This document shows positions 12,840 through 21,094 of a stretch of 45,252 nt of DNA, piece by piece. Source of the DNA: a virus. The notes below the pieces were generated by a model. The model was not told the origin of the DNA and did not search any database. It worked only from the letters and a program-made list of their open reading frames with translations. Positions within the stretch are counted from its first letter, which is position 1. Each line of letters begins with the position of its first letter. The position numbers and the translations under genes were made by a program. The stretch spans positions 1 through 45,252 of the IMG/VR virus record IMGVR_UViG_3300022540_000340. One strand, given 5' to 3'.

Positions 12840-13099
12840 TGACAACAAATTCAAGCATAAACGAGGTAGTAGCAGAAGTTAAGGAATTGCGGAATAATTA
12901 CAATCAACTTGACACAAAAGAAAGGCAAAGCAAAATAGGTCGTGCGTTCTATAATGCAATAACTGCTAGAATCCAATGGATTAAAAAACAAGATAGCACT
13001 CCTTTTAAAAAACAAGATAGCACTCCTTTTAAAAAACGCTTTGAGCAAAGAAGGAGAAACGTAGGAAACTATAAAAAAGCCATAGATGAAGCAGACTAA
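12839..13099 (+). CDS. hypothetical basic protein with 8-residue repeat
   Basis: An 86-residue protein starting MTTNSSINEVVAEVKELRNN, helical with a basic C-terminus. It carries a tandem 8-residue repeat (KKQDSTPF twice) from a 24-bp DNA duplication at 12983-13030. No family recognised. Overlaps the next gene by 14 bases. Confidence 0.6.
   Translation: MTTNSSINEVVAEVKELRNNYNQLDTKERQSKIGRAFYNAITARIQWIKKQDSTPFKKQDSTPFKKRFEQRRRNVGNYKKAIDEAD
12983..13030 (+). repeat. 24-bp tandem duplication
   Basis: Two identical adjacent 24-bp units within the gene at 12839-13099. The duplication is in frame and so keeps the protein intact. Confidence 0.85.
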
Positions 13100-13460
13100 T
13101 CAACAGTACTTCGATAAGCAGCACAAAACATTGTTTAAAAAAGTACGTTCAAGTATAAGAAGGCTCAAAGATGTAAAGAAGCAAGATAAGAAAGTCCTAA
13201 TCTTAGACGCATCAAAGGCTAACGGGGATTTAATGCACCATCTAGCAACTCCAAAGAGTTACAAAGATGTAAGTGATTACTTCGATACAATAAACGCTTA
13301 TTTGAGGTCAGAATATGATTGCTATGATTCTTATCACAAAAAACCACCTTACAAAATAGGTCAAATGGAAAACCTAATGGAATATATAAGACAGGTTCAC
13401 GTTAGGATGGATAGGATTGAAGAACTTAAAAGTAAAGTAGGGTTAGAAGATGCCAAGTAA
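13086..13460 (+). CDS. hypothetical basic protein
   Basis: A 124-residue Lys/Asp/Tyr-rich helical protein starting MKQTNQQYFDKQHKTLFKKV. No motif recognised. Overlaps both neighbours, so it is translated as part of the same string. Confidence 0.6.
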   Translation: MKQTNQQYFDKQHKTLFKKVRSSIRRLKDVKKQDKKVLILDASKANGDLMHHLATPKSYKDVSDYFDTINAYLRSEYDCYDSYHKKPPYKIGQMENLMEYIRQVHVRMDRIEELKSKVGLEDAK

Positions 13461-13665
13461 AGGGAAAAATAAAAGCTTAACGCCAAATCAAAAGCAAGTC
13501 ATAGGACAGGCTATTAAATTAGTTTGTGAACTTGCTTATGCGGTATCGTTAATTAAAGCATTGAATGAGCTTTACGAAGATCTACTAACAATAGAAGGTA
13601 AAGGTTTAAATTACACACCCGTTCCTTTAGAGAGAAGTTTAACCGTAATAGAATGGAAGAAATAA
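13450..13665 (+). CDS. small hypothetical protein
   Basis: A 71-residue protein starting MPSKGKNKSLTPNQKQVIGQ, basic at the N-terminus and helical in the middle. No family recognised. Overlaps both neighbours by about a dozen bases. Confidence 0.55.
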   Translation: MPSKGKNKSLTPNQKQVIGQAIKLVCELAYAVSLIKALNELYEDLLTIEGKGLNYTPVPLERSLTVIEWKK

Positions 13666-13799
13666 TAGAGGCAATAAAAGAGATAATAGACACACACGAA
13701 GCCAATTTAATTCTTTCTGACTTGACAGACAAACAGAAGATACAAAATAGTGAACATTTGATAAACCATATTAAACAAATGGTAAACTTAATAAAGTAG
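13653..13799 (+). CDS. 48-residue helical protein
   Basis: A short frame starting MEEIIEAIKEIIDTHEANLI, overlapping the previous gene by 13 bases and ending 4 bases before the next start. Strongly helical Ile/Lys/Glu composition. Supported by packing; function unknown. Confidence 0.5.
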   Translation: MEEIIEAIKEIIDTHEANLILSDLTDKQKIQNSEHLINHIKQMVNLIK

Positions 13800-13803
13800 G
13801 ATT

Positions 13804-14028
13804 ATGATAAAGGCAATGTTTCATAGGTTAATGATTTTAGTTGTAACGATATTTTTAGTTCCTTTTAGTTGGGGGGCATTTCTCATAAGTCCTTTTGTGT
13901 GGCTTGCTATTGGAAAGTTTCAACCTCTAAACTATATATTTGATGTTCATTATAACGTATGTACAAACTTAAATAAAAAAGCTAATGCCACCACCCGAAC
14001 CCCAACCAAGAAAGCAATTAAGATTTGA
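13804..14028 (+). CDS. small membrane protein
   Basis: A 74-residue protein starting MIKAMFHRLMILVVTIFLVP. Residues 8-40 form one or two hydrophobic helices with a Pro-Phe-Ser-Trp-Gly turn. The tail is basic and Thr-rich. Probably membrane-inserted; function unknown. Confidence 0.6.
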   Translation: MIKAMFHRLMILVVTIFLVPFSWGAFLISPFVWLAIGKFQPLNYIFDVHYNVCTNLNKKANATTRTPTKKAIKI

Positions 14029-14062
14029 ATACTCTGAATGGAGAGAATAAATATTAAAGATT

Positions 14063-14401
14063 ATGAGTTGTAATTGCCCAGATATAGATATTGAAGATTA
14101 CCCAAATGAATGCCCTATTGAATTGATACCGATGTCATCAGTAAAGTTATACCCAAAGCGAATGACAGCTATGGATAACTTAAATAATTACTTAGGGCAA
14201 TGGGAATATCAAGAAGAATATCAAATAGTGAAGATAACCAAAGACCCTTTTACAATCGTTGAGAATTTTAACGAAAAGACAGGAGATTGTAATTTTTTAA
14301 GGTGTGACTCTCTTGATGGAATAAGAACTAAAGTTGTTGGATGGGTAAAAATTCCAAGAGAATGGCAACTTCAAATGAAACTAATGTTAGGGCTGATTTA
14401 A
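14063..14401 (+). CDS. hypothetical protein with N-terminal Cys cluster
   Basis: A 112-residue protein starting MSCNCPDIDIEDYPNECP. Three Cys within the first 17 residues could bind a metal. The rest is mixed strand and helix. No family recognised. Confidence 0.6.
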   Translation: MSCNCPDIDIEDYPNECPIELIPMSSVKLYPKRMTAMDNLNNYLGQWEYQEEYQIVKITKDPFTIVENFNEKTGDCNFLRCDSLDGIRTKVVGWVKIPREWQLQMKLMLGLI

Positions 14402-14410
14402 ACAATAAAG

Positions 14411-14584
14411 ATGACAGTCGAAGAGTTAAAAAAAAGAATAAGCAAGGAAAAGTATGATAACATCCCTGCTAATTTAGCAGCGTTACAGGCTATCCAAGTG
14501 ATATTGCAACCAAGTGATAGCCATATAGGGAAGTTGGGAGTGATTAAGGAGTATTTGAAGTTAATGGACGATACAATGAAATAA
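14411..14584 (+). CDS. 57-residue hypothetical protein
   Basis: A short frame starting MTVEELKKRISKEKYDNIPA and ending two bases before the next ATG. Helical, mixed charge. It fills an otherwise open gap of 185 bases. Function unknown. Confidence 0.55.
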   Translation: MTVEELKKRISKEKYDNIPANLAALQAIQVILQPSDSHIGKLGVIKEYLKLMDDTMK

Positions 14585-14586
14585 AG

Positions 14587-14931
14587 ATGGAAGCAGCTAT
14601 ATTGAGTTACTTATGTGCAGTTGGGGTTTATGTTAATTTAAAGTGGCTTTATGTGAAGTTAAATAAAAAACCTATAACAGCATTGTCCGTTGCTAAACTA
14701 CTAAGAGATTTAGATAGTGATAAGGTAGATTTAGTGGCTTTTGATTGGACAGGACATAAGCACTATACAAACTTTAGAGTAGACATTGCAGGTAAAAAAT
14801 GTACATGGTTGCATATTCAAGTTCACTTCTCAGTTGAAGACAAAACAGAAGTAGCACAAGTGAAAGAGACACTAAGAAAATTTAAGCCATATATAGATTA
14901 TTCAACATTACTAGAGAAAGATGGCAGATAA
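14587..14931 (+). CDS. hypothetical protein with N-terminal hydrophobic segment
   Basis: A 114-residue protein starting MEAAILSYLCAVGVYVNLKW. The first 22 residues could anchor it in a membrane. The rest is soluble and strand-rich with Trp/His residues. It overlaps the terminase small subunit start by 11 bases. Confidence 0.6.
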   Translation: MEAAILSYLCAVGVYVNLKWLYVKLNKKPITALSVAKLLRDLDSDKVDLVAFDWTGHKHYTNFRVDIAGKKCTWLHIQVHFSVEDKTEVAQVKETLRKFKPYIDYSTLLEKDGR

Positions 14932-15316
14932 GAAACTAACAGAACAACAAAAGGTGTTTTGCCACGAATACATCCTTAATTGGAATAAAGCGGATGCTGC
15001 AAGAAAAGCAGGGTATAGTGAAAATAGCGCAAAGGAGCAGGGGTATAGATTACTCACTTATGCTCACATTCAAGATTATCTAAAAGAAATACAAGACGAC
15101 TTACAAAAGATAGCTTGCATTAGCCGCTTACAGGTGCTTTTAAAGCTTCAAGAGATAATGGAGGATAGTAACTATGAGGACGTAACAGTTAAGGATAAAA
15201 TAAAGGCTATTGAAGTTATCAATAAAATGCTAGGCTATAACGAGGCCGAAAAGAAAGACGTTACAAGCGGAGGTAAACCAATTGAAGGAATAGGGCTTAT
15301 TGAATGGGTAGATTAA
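14921..15316 (+). CDS. terS: terminase small subunit
   Basis: A 131-residue protein of the Terminase_2 type. The N-terminus LTEQQKVFCHEYILNWNKADAARKAGYSENSAKEQGYRLL contains the typical helix-turn-helix DNA-recognition region (about residues 6-45), followed by a helical oligomerisation part. It recognises phage DNA and hands it to the large subunit encoded shortly downstream. Confidence 0.9.
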   Translation: MADKKLTEQQKVFCHEYILNWNKADAARKAGYSENSAKEQGYRLLTYAHIQDYLKEIQDDLQKIACISRLQVLLKLQEIMEDSNYEDVTVKDKIKAIEVINKMLGYNEAEKKDVTSGGKPIEGIGLIEWVD

Positions 15317-15327
15317 ACTAAAGGATA

Positions 15328-15561
15328 ATGAAAAGATATGCAACTTTAAATGTCAAGCAGCCACAGAAACAATTAATTATTTGCAAAGGCAGAGGTATGG
15401 GAAGAAATCACTTAATGCAAGCGCAAATAGAAGCAATTAGGGCTTCGGGAAAATCAGTATTAGTTGTAAGACCAACAAAAAAAGCAAAGGAGTTAAAAGG
15501 TGTGAATAAGCAAATAAATGTCACGAATTACATGGAATGGCTAGAGCAGCAGCAAAAATAA
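15328..15561 (+). CDS. small protein with degenerate P-loop
   Basis: A 77-residue protein. Residues about 16-27 read IICKGRGMGRNH, a glycine-rich loop that resembles Walker A with Arg-Asn in place of Lys-Thr/Ser. It is followed by a helix and a strand SVLVVRPTKKAKE. This looks like the first beta-alpha-beta unit of an ATPase with nothing after it. It lies between the two terminase subunits and overlaps terL by 25 bases, so a packaging role is possible but unproven. Confidence 0.6.
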   Translation: MKRYATLNVKQPQKQLIICKGRGMGRNHLMQAQIEAIRASGKSVLVVRPTKKAKELKGVNKQINVTNYMEWLEQQQK

Positions 15562-16853
15562 AGAAAAAGTATAAACCACTATACACTACTGATAAACGTT
15601 ACCTAATTCTAACAGGTGGGCGAGGTAGTGGGAAAACTCACGCCGTACAAGACCTACTCATTAGGCTAATGGAAGATGTTGGTCAAGGGATTCTTTACAC
15701 TCGATATACAATGAAAAGCGTAAAGGACACAATTATTCCTCTATTTCTTAAATACATCGACACAATAGGAGATTCCAGAAACTACCACACAACAGCTACA
15801 AAGGTTATCAACAAAAGAACAGGCTCGTTTATAATGTTCTCAGGGATTAAGGTTTCATCCAAAGACCAAACAGGTAACTTAAAGTCATTGCCAAACATTA
15901 ATACATGGGTAGTAGAAGAGGCCGAGGATTACAATAGAGCGCAAAGCTTCACAGATATAGACGATTCGATAAGAGATAAGGATAAAACAAATAAAATCAT
16001 CCTTATTTTGAACCCTACCACTAGACACCATTTCATATACAAACGATTCTTTGAGGGACACCATGAAAAAGTACTAATAGAAAACGGTGCCGAATGGGTC
16101 AATGAAGATGGAGAAGTCCAACACTCTACCTACCAAAAATCAACACACCCAGAAGTTGAGCATATCCACACAACATACTATGACAATTTAGAACATCTCA
16201 ACGAGGATAAAGTTAAGCAATGGGAGTCAATAAAAGAAACCGACCCCGAAACATGGACTAACAAATACGGTGGTTCATGGATAGACATGCCAAAAGGTGC
16301 GGTATTTAAAAAAGTTAACTGGATTGAAGAATTTCCTTCACATATTACCCGTATTAGTTGGGGGATGGATTTTGGATTTGAAAATGACCCTACCACATTA
16401 ATTAAGTGCGGAACGGCAGATGGACAACTTTTTGCTGAAATGTTCGTATATGAGAAAGGGCTTATAGCTAGCAATGTAGACAACAAGACTACTAAGAATA
16501 TTAATGATAAATTGATAGGCATAGGATTCAACCGAAAGCATAAAATAATAGCTGATTCATCGCACCCTATAACGATTAAGACATTAAGGCTATTAAAATG
16601 GGATATTAAAAAGGCAAAAAAAGGTCAAGGAAGCGTTGTAAGTGGTATAGATGCGATAAAAACATACGGTAAATTGAATATAGTTTACTGTAAAGAGTGG
16701 AATGAGGAACAATATTCGTATATTTGGGATAAGAATAGAAATTCAGAAAACCTAAGCAATAACCCACAAAAAGGGAATGACCACCTTTGGGATGCTTTAC
16801 GATACGGCATTCAAGGTCTGAGAAGGTCAACAGCTAGGACAACAGTAAGATAA
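15537..16853 (+). CDS. terL: terminase large subunit
   Basis: A 438-residue packaging motor and nuclease. ATPase: Walker A GGRGSGKT (about 27-34), Walker B with catalytic Glu in TWVVEEAED (about 123-131). Nuclease domain: WGMDFGFENDPT (about 275-286), IIADSSHP (about 336-343) and NDHLWDALRYG (about 414-424), which supply the acidic metal ligands of the RNase H-like fold. It drives DNA into the prohead and cuts it. The set resembles the Terminase_3 (PBSX-type) family, which often packages by headful; that mode would fit a circular map. Confidence 0.97.
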   Translation: MARAAAKIKKKYKPLYTTDKRYLILTGGRGSGKTHAVQDLLIRLMEDVGQGILYTRYTMKSVKDTIIPLFLKYIDTIGDSRNYHTTATKVINKRTGSFIMFSGIKVSSKDQTGNLKSLPNINTWVVEEAEDYNRAQSFTDIDDSIRDKDKTNKIILILNPTTRHHFIYKRFFEGHHEKVLIENGAEWVNEDGEVQHSTYQKSTHPEVEHIHTTYYDNLEHLNEDKVKQWESIKETDPETWTNKYGGSWIDMPKGAVFKKVNWIEEFPSHITRISWGMDFGFENDPTTLIKCGTADGQLFAEMFVYEKGLIASNVDNKTTKNINDKLIGIGFNRKHKIIADSSHPITIKTLRLLKWDIKKAKKGQGSVVSGIDAIKTYGKLNIVYCKEWNEEQYSYIWDKNRNSENLSNNPQKGNDHLWDALRYGIQGLRRSTARTTVR

Positions 16854-17020
16854 TGGGATTGAAACCAACAGAATTAAAAGCGGTTACTTGGACGAAAATT
16901 GAACAAAGAGATGTATTTCTTTTTGAGCCAATGAGGGAAATGACAAAAGAGGAGATAAAAAAAAAGATAGAAGAAGAACAGAAACATTGGAACGCACCAA
17001 TAGAACTACCTAAACGATGA
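16853..17020 (+). CDS. 55-residue hypothetical protein
   Basis: A short frame overlapping the terL stop (TAATG) and overlapping the next start by ATGA. Product starts MGLKPTELKAVTWTKIEQRD and ends in a charged helix. Supported by both coupled junctions. Confidence 0.6.
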   Translation: MGLKPTELKAVTWTKIEQRDVFLFEPMREMTKEEIKKKIEEEQKHWNAPIELPKR

Positions 17021-17256
17021 GTAAACCATTAAAGGATTCATATAGGCTGAATGAAGCTTTGGAGCTAATGAAAAGCCCTGAGTGGGAAACTATCGCAGTT
17101 GGTGAGGATTTTAATGAGCCAATAGAAATGACTGAGGAAGAAAGCGAAGAGTTTATTACAAGGTTTACAGAAATGAGTAAGGAGATGGAAGAAAAGGTAA
17201 ACGAAATAGACAAAGCTTTTTTAGATTTCACGGGCGTAGAGGATAAAAAAAAATAG
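17017..17256 (+). CDS. acidic helical protein
   Basis: A 79-residue very acidic protein starting MSKPLKDSYRLNEALELMKS, with many Glu in residues 30-65. No family recognised. It is the last gene before the tRNA cluster. Confidence 0.6.
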   Translation: MSKPLKDSYRLNEALELMKSPEWETIAVGEDFNEPIEMTEEESEEFITRFTEMSKEMEEKVNEIDKAFLDFTGVEDKKK

Positions 17257-17337
17257 TTCGATAAGCTCAAGTCTAGTAAGAGCTGCCAGTTCGGTCTGGT
17301 GGATTGTGGGGGCAGAACCTACTCGGACAGCAATAAA
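17255..17337 (+). tRNA. poor tRNA-like sequence 1 of the cluster
   Basis: A D-arm-like hairpin AGCTC...GAGCT (17264-17285) and acceptor-like ends (GTTCGA near 17257, TCGGAC near 17323) can be paired. The anticodon arm is poor and the T loop lacks TTC. Read as a decayed or non-standard tRNA. The boundaries are approximate. Confidence 0.25.
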
Positions 17338-17342
17338 TACAA

Positions 17343-17428
17343 GGAAGGTGAAGCAGCTACATGGAGTAGCGACTAGTTTTGAAAACTAGGTTTGGTTCGC
17401 CAACGGAGTTCGATTCTTCCTCCTTCCT
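17343..17428 (+). tRNA. tRNA-Ser (TGA)
   Basis: Acceptor GGAAGG with CCTTCC, a perfect anticodon arm CTAGT-TTTGAAA-ACTAG with anticodon TGA, a long variable arm GTTTGG-TTCG-CCAAC as in serine tRNAs, and a T loop TTCGATT. The D arm is unusual: GCTAC-ATGGA-GTAGC forms its own hairpin. The discriminator base would be T and not the usual G. CCA is not encoded. Confidence 0.7.
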
Positions 17429-17440
17429 CAATTAAGAACT

Positions 17441-17561
17441 AGAAGTAAGGCCGAAGGGTGGAGGCTAACGGAAAAGATTAAAGCGGATCGTTACCGTGAT
17501 TTTAAGTATCTAGAAGGCTTAAGTATGAATCAAACAGTCAGTTCGAGTCTGACTACTTCGA
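17441..17561 (+). tRNA. tRNA-like sequence 3, expanded anticodon region
   Basis: Good ends: acceptor GAAGTA with TACTTC, D arm GCC-GGC, T arm GTCAG-TTCGAGT-CTGAC. Between D and T arms there are about 66 bases. ACGG/CCGT closes a 22-base loop and a second hairpin TTAAG/CTTAA could be a variable arm. No normal 7-base anticodon loop exists with that pairing. CGG-ATCGTTA-CCG is an alternative arm. Anticodon not assignable. Confidence 0.4.
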
Positions 17562-17568
17562 GAATAAA

Positions 17569-17662
17569 TGCAAGATAGCTCAGGGGTGGAGCAAACGTAA
17601 ACTTTGCGTTAAACGTAAACGGAAAGAGCGTAGGTCATAAGGTTCAAGTCCTTATTCTCGCA
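17569..17662 (+). tRNA. tRNA-like sequence 4, with 18-bp internal duplication
   Basis: D arm GCTC-AGGGGTG-GAGC and T arm TAAGG-TTCAAGT-CCTTA are perfect, and the acceptor has six of seven pairs. The anticodon region contains AAACGTAAAC twice, 18 bases apart (17593-17602 and 17611-17620), which makes it too long. AACGT-AAACTTT-GCGTT could be the stem but lacks U33. Probably a tRNA disrupted by a short duplication. Confidence 0.4.
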
Positions 17663-17798
17663 CTAAAGCATACATCAAGAGGACAAAGCAATAACGGGTC
17701 AAACTCGGCAGAATCTTGATAGAAGATAGGAAGCAAAAAAAAACCGCAACTATCTATAATGAATATTAGTAAGTCAAAAAAAAATAACTGACTAACAA
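17663..17798. other. gap between tRNA cluster and structural gene
   Basis: AT-rich sequence with no reading frame of note. No exact TTG-N19-TAnnTTTG match was found, although a late promoter would be expected about here. Confidence 0.4.
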
Positions 17799-18446
17799 AT
17801 GGCATACGTATTATCAGCAACCGTATTAGTAGCAGGAACAGAAGCACAGGCAGCCGCATTATTGGCAGCCTATAAGCATTTGGACTCATTATCTACGCCT
17901 GTTACGGAAGCTACAATAAGAGCAGATTTAGAGACAAGTCAAGTACAGCCATTCACAAATGATGGTTGGACTAATTTTGTACGTCAAATGTCTAATTTAC
18001 CTTTAGATGATAGTTCCCTTACTGCTGCACAAGCAAGTATAGTGAATACATTTAGAGCGGTTGTGTCTCCTGACCCTGCATTGGATTGTTGTGGTTTAAT
18101 CCATCCAACAACCTTTACGGCTACGGCACTAAAGAGAACAGGAACAGGAGGAACGTATGAGCATCAGCTAACTATTAAAATAGCAGACAATACAGATTGT
18201 GATATAGTTTACTGTTCTCCATTAATAACCCCAACAGGGGGCGCACCTACTTTAACTTCATTAAATCCCCCAACTTGTACTTTTTTAAAGTGTGAGGGTG
18301 GCTTTAGGTTGTATAGAAATTACTGGCTAACGTTTGGAAGTAATCCAACAGGTGGCGTTTACGATGTAAAACTAGACTTTTACGATGCTGATAGTGTTAT
18401 AATACTTCCTGCTGTTACGATATTAGGAAGTTTAACAATGCCTTAG
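17799..18446 (+). CDS. putative structural protein
   Basis: A 215-residue protein with an Ala-rich helical N-terminus (residues 1-90) and a Thr/Gly/Pro-rich strand-rich C-terminus, compatible with a virion protein. Both parts are joined at a CCG motif. No family recognised. It stands between terminase and portal, where minor head or head-decoration proteins are sometimes found. Confidence 0.65.
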   Translation: MAYVLSATVLVAGTEAQAAALLAAYKHLDSLSTPVTEATIRADLETSQVQPFTNDGWTNFVRQMSNLPLDDSSLTAAQASIVNTFRAVVSPDPALDCCGLIHPTTFTATALKRTGTGGTYEHQLTIKIADNTDCDIVYCSPLITPTGGAPTLTSLNPPTCTFLKCEGGFRLYRNYWLTFGSNPTGGVYDVKLDFYDADSVIILPAVTILGSLTMP

Positions 18447-18533
18447 AATAAAGAAAAAGTTATTTAGATATGAATATTTAGCCGAAAAAAGCAACTGAAA
18501 CTAAATTAATTTATAATCTAAAAATAAGACGTT

Positions 18534-19172
18534 ATGGGATGCAAATGTCCAATACCAACGGTAATGCCAACAGTAGATCCTACTGTATGTGAGTTTGACA
18601 TCAAAGAAGTATGGAGGTTGTGGCCTGTTAGGTCAGGAGAAGTTATTTGGGATTTAGTAGGGCCATTAGGGGCTGCAAATGTTCCTGCTGCAATTATAGG
18701 TGATGTTGTTGAAGATTCGGCAGGATGGACCACATTAAGAGCAGCGGTTGATAGCACTAAAGTTCTTATTCTTCCAAACTTCGCTAGTGACGTAACATTA
18801 GCACCAGGTGCTGAACAGTCAACAATTAGGTTAAGCAACAGAAAAAAACACCAAGGATTAGACCCTTCTGAGTTTGTTGCTTTCTACGAAGGATTAACAG
18901 CGGCACAAGAGGCAGGAATAAGTGATTTAAAATGTGAGGATGTAGAGGTGTTTATGATAATGTACGATAAAGGCATAATTGGTCAAACTGATAATGTAGC
19001 AACGCCTACGACCTTTAAGGGTATATCCCTAGCAAGTGCGATGGTTTTATTTGGACGTGGGATTACAGGCTTTAACGAAAGTGATAAGAATCAATTAAAC
19101 TTTCAATTACCCGCTGATTGGTCACACACAATGCATAAAATTACGCCTAATTTTAATACTTTAACATTCTAA
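18534..19172 (+). CDS. putative structural protein
   Basis: A 212-residue protein with a Cys/Pro-rich start (MGCKCPIPTVMPTVDPTVCE) and a mixed alpha/beta body with little charge. Composition suggests a virion component, possibly tail-tube-like, but the place before the portal gene is unusual for that. No family recognised. No terminator separates it from 17799-18446. Confidence 0.6.
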   Translation: MGCKCPIPTVMPTVDPTVCEFDIKEVWRLWPVRSGEVIWDLVGPLGAANVPAAIIGDVVEDSAGWTTLRAAVDSTKVLILPNFASDVTLAPGAEQSTIRLSNRKKHQGLDPSEFVAFYEGLTAAQEAGISDLKCEDVEVFMIMYDKGIIGQTDNVATPTTFKGISLASAMVLFGRGITGFNESDKNQLNFQLPADWSHTMHKITPNFNTLTF

Positions 19173-19173
19173 A

Positions 19174-19404
19174 ATGGATAGTATAGTAAGGTTGAAAAAC
19201 AGAAAAACGGGGGAAGATAAAGGCATAACTTTTGAACACGCCCAGAATATACTAAGAATAGACAAATACAATGACTTTGAAATTGCAGATAAAAAGAAAT
19301 TCCAATTCATAAACAATGAACTTATCAAGCGACCAAGCCCTAAAGTTAGCAAAAGAGCCGCCAAACCGAAGGGAGATAATCAAGGGGGAGAAGTATCAGA
19401 GTAG
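19174..19404 (+). CDS. small basic protein upstream of portal
   Basis: A 76-residue protein starting MDSIVRLKNRKTGEDKGITF, with a basic, Lys/Pro-rich C-terminus. It begins one base after the previous stop and overlaps the portal start by 89 bases in another frame. Small strand-rich proteins at this place are frequent in phages, but no function is clear. Confidence 0.6.
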   Translation: MDSIVRLKNRKTGEDKGITFEHAQNILRIDKYNDFEIADKKKFQFINNELIKRPSPKVSKRAAKPKGDNQGGEVSE

Positions 19405-21094
19405 GCTAAGGCTTTGGACTGTGCCGTATGATAGGGAGTCAATTTCTAATCAATCAGCATGGAATGAGTTGTTGAACGGGTTAGAGGGTAAATTAAGTGC
19501 AGATAAGTATTCTGCGATTATGAAATACCCTGTTTATCCGTTACCTATTGTGAATATCAGTAACGATATAGCATTGGACTTGTATAAGGTTTTTGATGCT
19601 CGTAACTCTGTATTTAGTGTTGATTATCCACACGATAGATTCAAGGAGGTAGGCGATGTTATGCTTACTGATATGAATGTTAGAGGGTGGATTGAAAAGG
19701 TTGGTAAGGAAGTATTAAAGTGCGCACCTAATACCGTTGTTATCCTTGATAAAGACGACAAAGGCGACATTCTTTTATTAAACGTTCCTAATGAAAAAGT
19801 CTTAGGGTACAAGTTTAATAAGAAAGGGGAATTTGATGTTATTGTTTTTGAGCATTCAAGTGGTAAAGATGCAAACGGTAATGCTTGGCAAAAGATAGGA
19901 GTTTATGATTCTGAGAATTACAGGGTTATATTAAAGGATTCAACAGGCGGTTACTCTATAGATTTAGAGGTAACTCATACCTTAGGTAGTTGTCCTGCAA
20001 AGTTCTTTTATAATAAGCCTTTGATTAACGAGCAGGAGTTTAATAGGTCTATTCCTTTTAGTTCAGTTCGTGGGAATATGGAGCAATGGACAATTTTTGA
20101 CCTGTTCCAATATTATCAAAAGCACTTTGCTAGTTTCCAAGTGGTACAGTATGCTGATTCGGGGTGTGATAATGATGGCTGCAATGATGGTACTATTTAC
20201 ATTGACCCTGTTATGAATAATGACAATGTAGTTACAAAAGCAGGGTATAATACAGAATGTTCAACTTGTGCAAAAAATGCACTAGTTGCTCCTGGTACTG
20301 CACTGGGAATTGTCGTTGGAACAGATAAAGACGATCAAGACACAAGAGGGGTGTTTTCTTTTATCGCACCAGAAATGGAACCACTTAAATACATAGACGA
20401 TTCACAGCGAGCGATTGAAAGCAACATAAAGGAAAACACAGTAGGCTATTCAGATTCAATTACAAGCGATGCAATAAACGAAACGCAAGTAAAGGCCTTA
20501 GTCGAAAGCAGAAAGAAACCTTTACTAGATATTAAGCAGTATCTAGAAGAGTTACATAAATGGATCATAGAAAGTTCTTTTAAACTGGTTTATGATGTTG
20601 ATGTAAAGTCGAATGCGAATTATGGTACTGAATGGTTTATACTTAGTGTAGATGATTTACTAAATATAATCAAATCTGCAAAAGAAGCAGGGGCGCAAAG
20701 TACTTATATTGAGCAATTAAATAGACAGGTAATAGAAACGGAGTACAAAGGTAATCCCAATCTATCTAAGAGAATGCTTATAGCTGCCGATTTAGAGCCT
20801 AATGCTTTTGATTCACAGCAAGAGTCAAGGGATAAGTTCAAAGAAGGTATGATGTCACGTGAGGACTATTATATAAAGTCTAATTTTACGGACTTGTTAG
20901 CACAGTTCGAACGAGACAACGGAAGTATAGTTATGTTTGGTAGTGACTTAGATTATAGCAAAAAGATAGAAAGAATAAAAGAGAATTTAACATTTTATAC
21001 AAGTAAAAAACTAGAAGAAGATGGGCAAAAAAGCGACAATAACCCCCAACAAACTGACACAAGCAATACAGGAGTTGAAGGGAATCGTAACTAA
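19316..21094 (+). CDS. portal protein
   Basis: A 592-residue protein of normal portal size just downstream of terminase. It has a wing/stem type alpha-beta body, a central region containing CDNDGCNDG and CSTCAKN Cys motifs (about residues 283-325), and a long helical C-terminus with many Glu/Lys and a Gln/Asn-rich end. Portals form the dodecameric channel for DNA entry. The call rests on size, order and composition more than on a single motif. The 3' end overlaps the next gene by 74 bases. Confidence 0.75.
   Translation: MNLSSDQALKLAKEPPNRREIIKGEKYQSRLRLWTVPYDRESISNQSAWNELLNGLEGKLSADKYSAIMKYPVYPLPIVNISNDIALDLYKVFDARNSVFSVDYPHDRFKEVGDVMLTDMNVRGWIEKVGKEVLKCAPNTVVILDKDDKGDILLLNVPNEKVLGYKFNKKGEFDVIVFEHSSGKDANGNAWQKIGVYDSENYRVILKDSTGGYSIDLEVTHTLGSCPAKFFYNKPLINEQEFNRSIPFSSVRGNMEQWTIFDLFQYYQKHFASFQVVQYADSGCDNDGCNDGTIYIDPVMNNDNVVTKAGYNTECSTCAKNALVAPGTALGIVVGTDKDDQDTRGVFSFIAPEMEPLKYIDDSQRAIESNIKENTVGYSDSITSDAINETQVKALVESRKKPLLDIKQYLEELHKWIIESSFKLVYDVDVKSNANYGTEWFILSVDDLLNIIKSAKEAGAQSTYIEQLNRQVIETEYKGNPNLSKRMLIAADLEPNAFDSQQESRDKFKEGMMSREDYYIKSNFTDLLAQFERDNGSIVMFGSDLDYSKKIERIKENLTFYTSKKLEEDGQKSDNNPQQTDTSNTGVEGNRN

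Noticed and set aside
13985-14050. 21-residue Pro-rich frame (MPPPEPQPRKQLRFEYSEWRE region)
   Set aside because: Too short, and it overlaps the end of the membrane protein gene; no independent support.
16720-16740. TATATTTG match inside terL as a promoter
   Set aside because: It is inside a conserved coding region and has no TTG at the correct spacing; chance matches are expected in AT-rich DNA.
17281-17337. A complete tRNA in the first part of the cluster
   Set aside because: The T loop consensus is missing and the anticodon arm does not pair well; it is kept only as a low-confidence tRNA-like feature.
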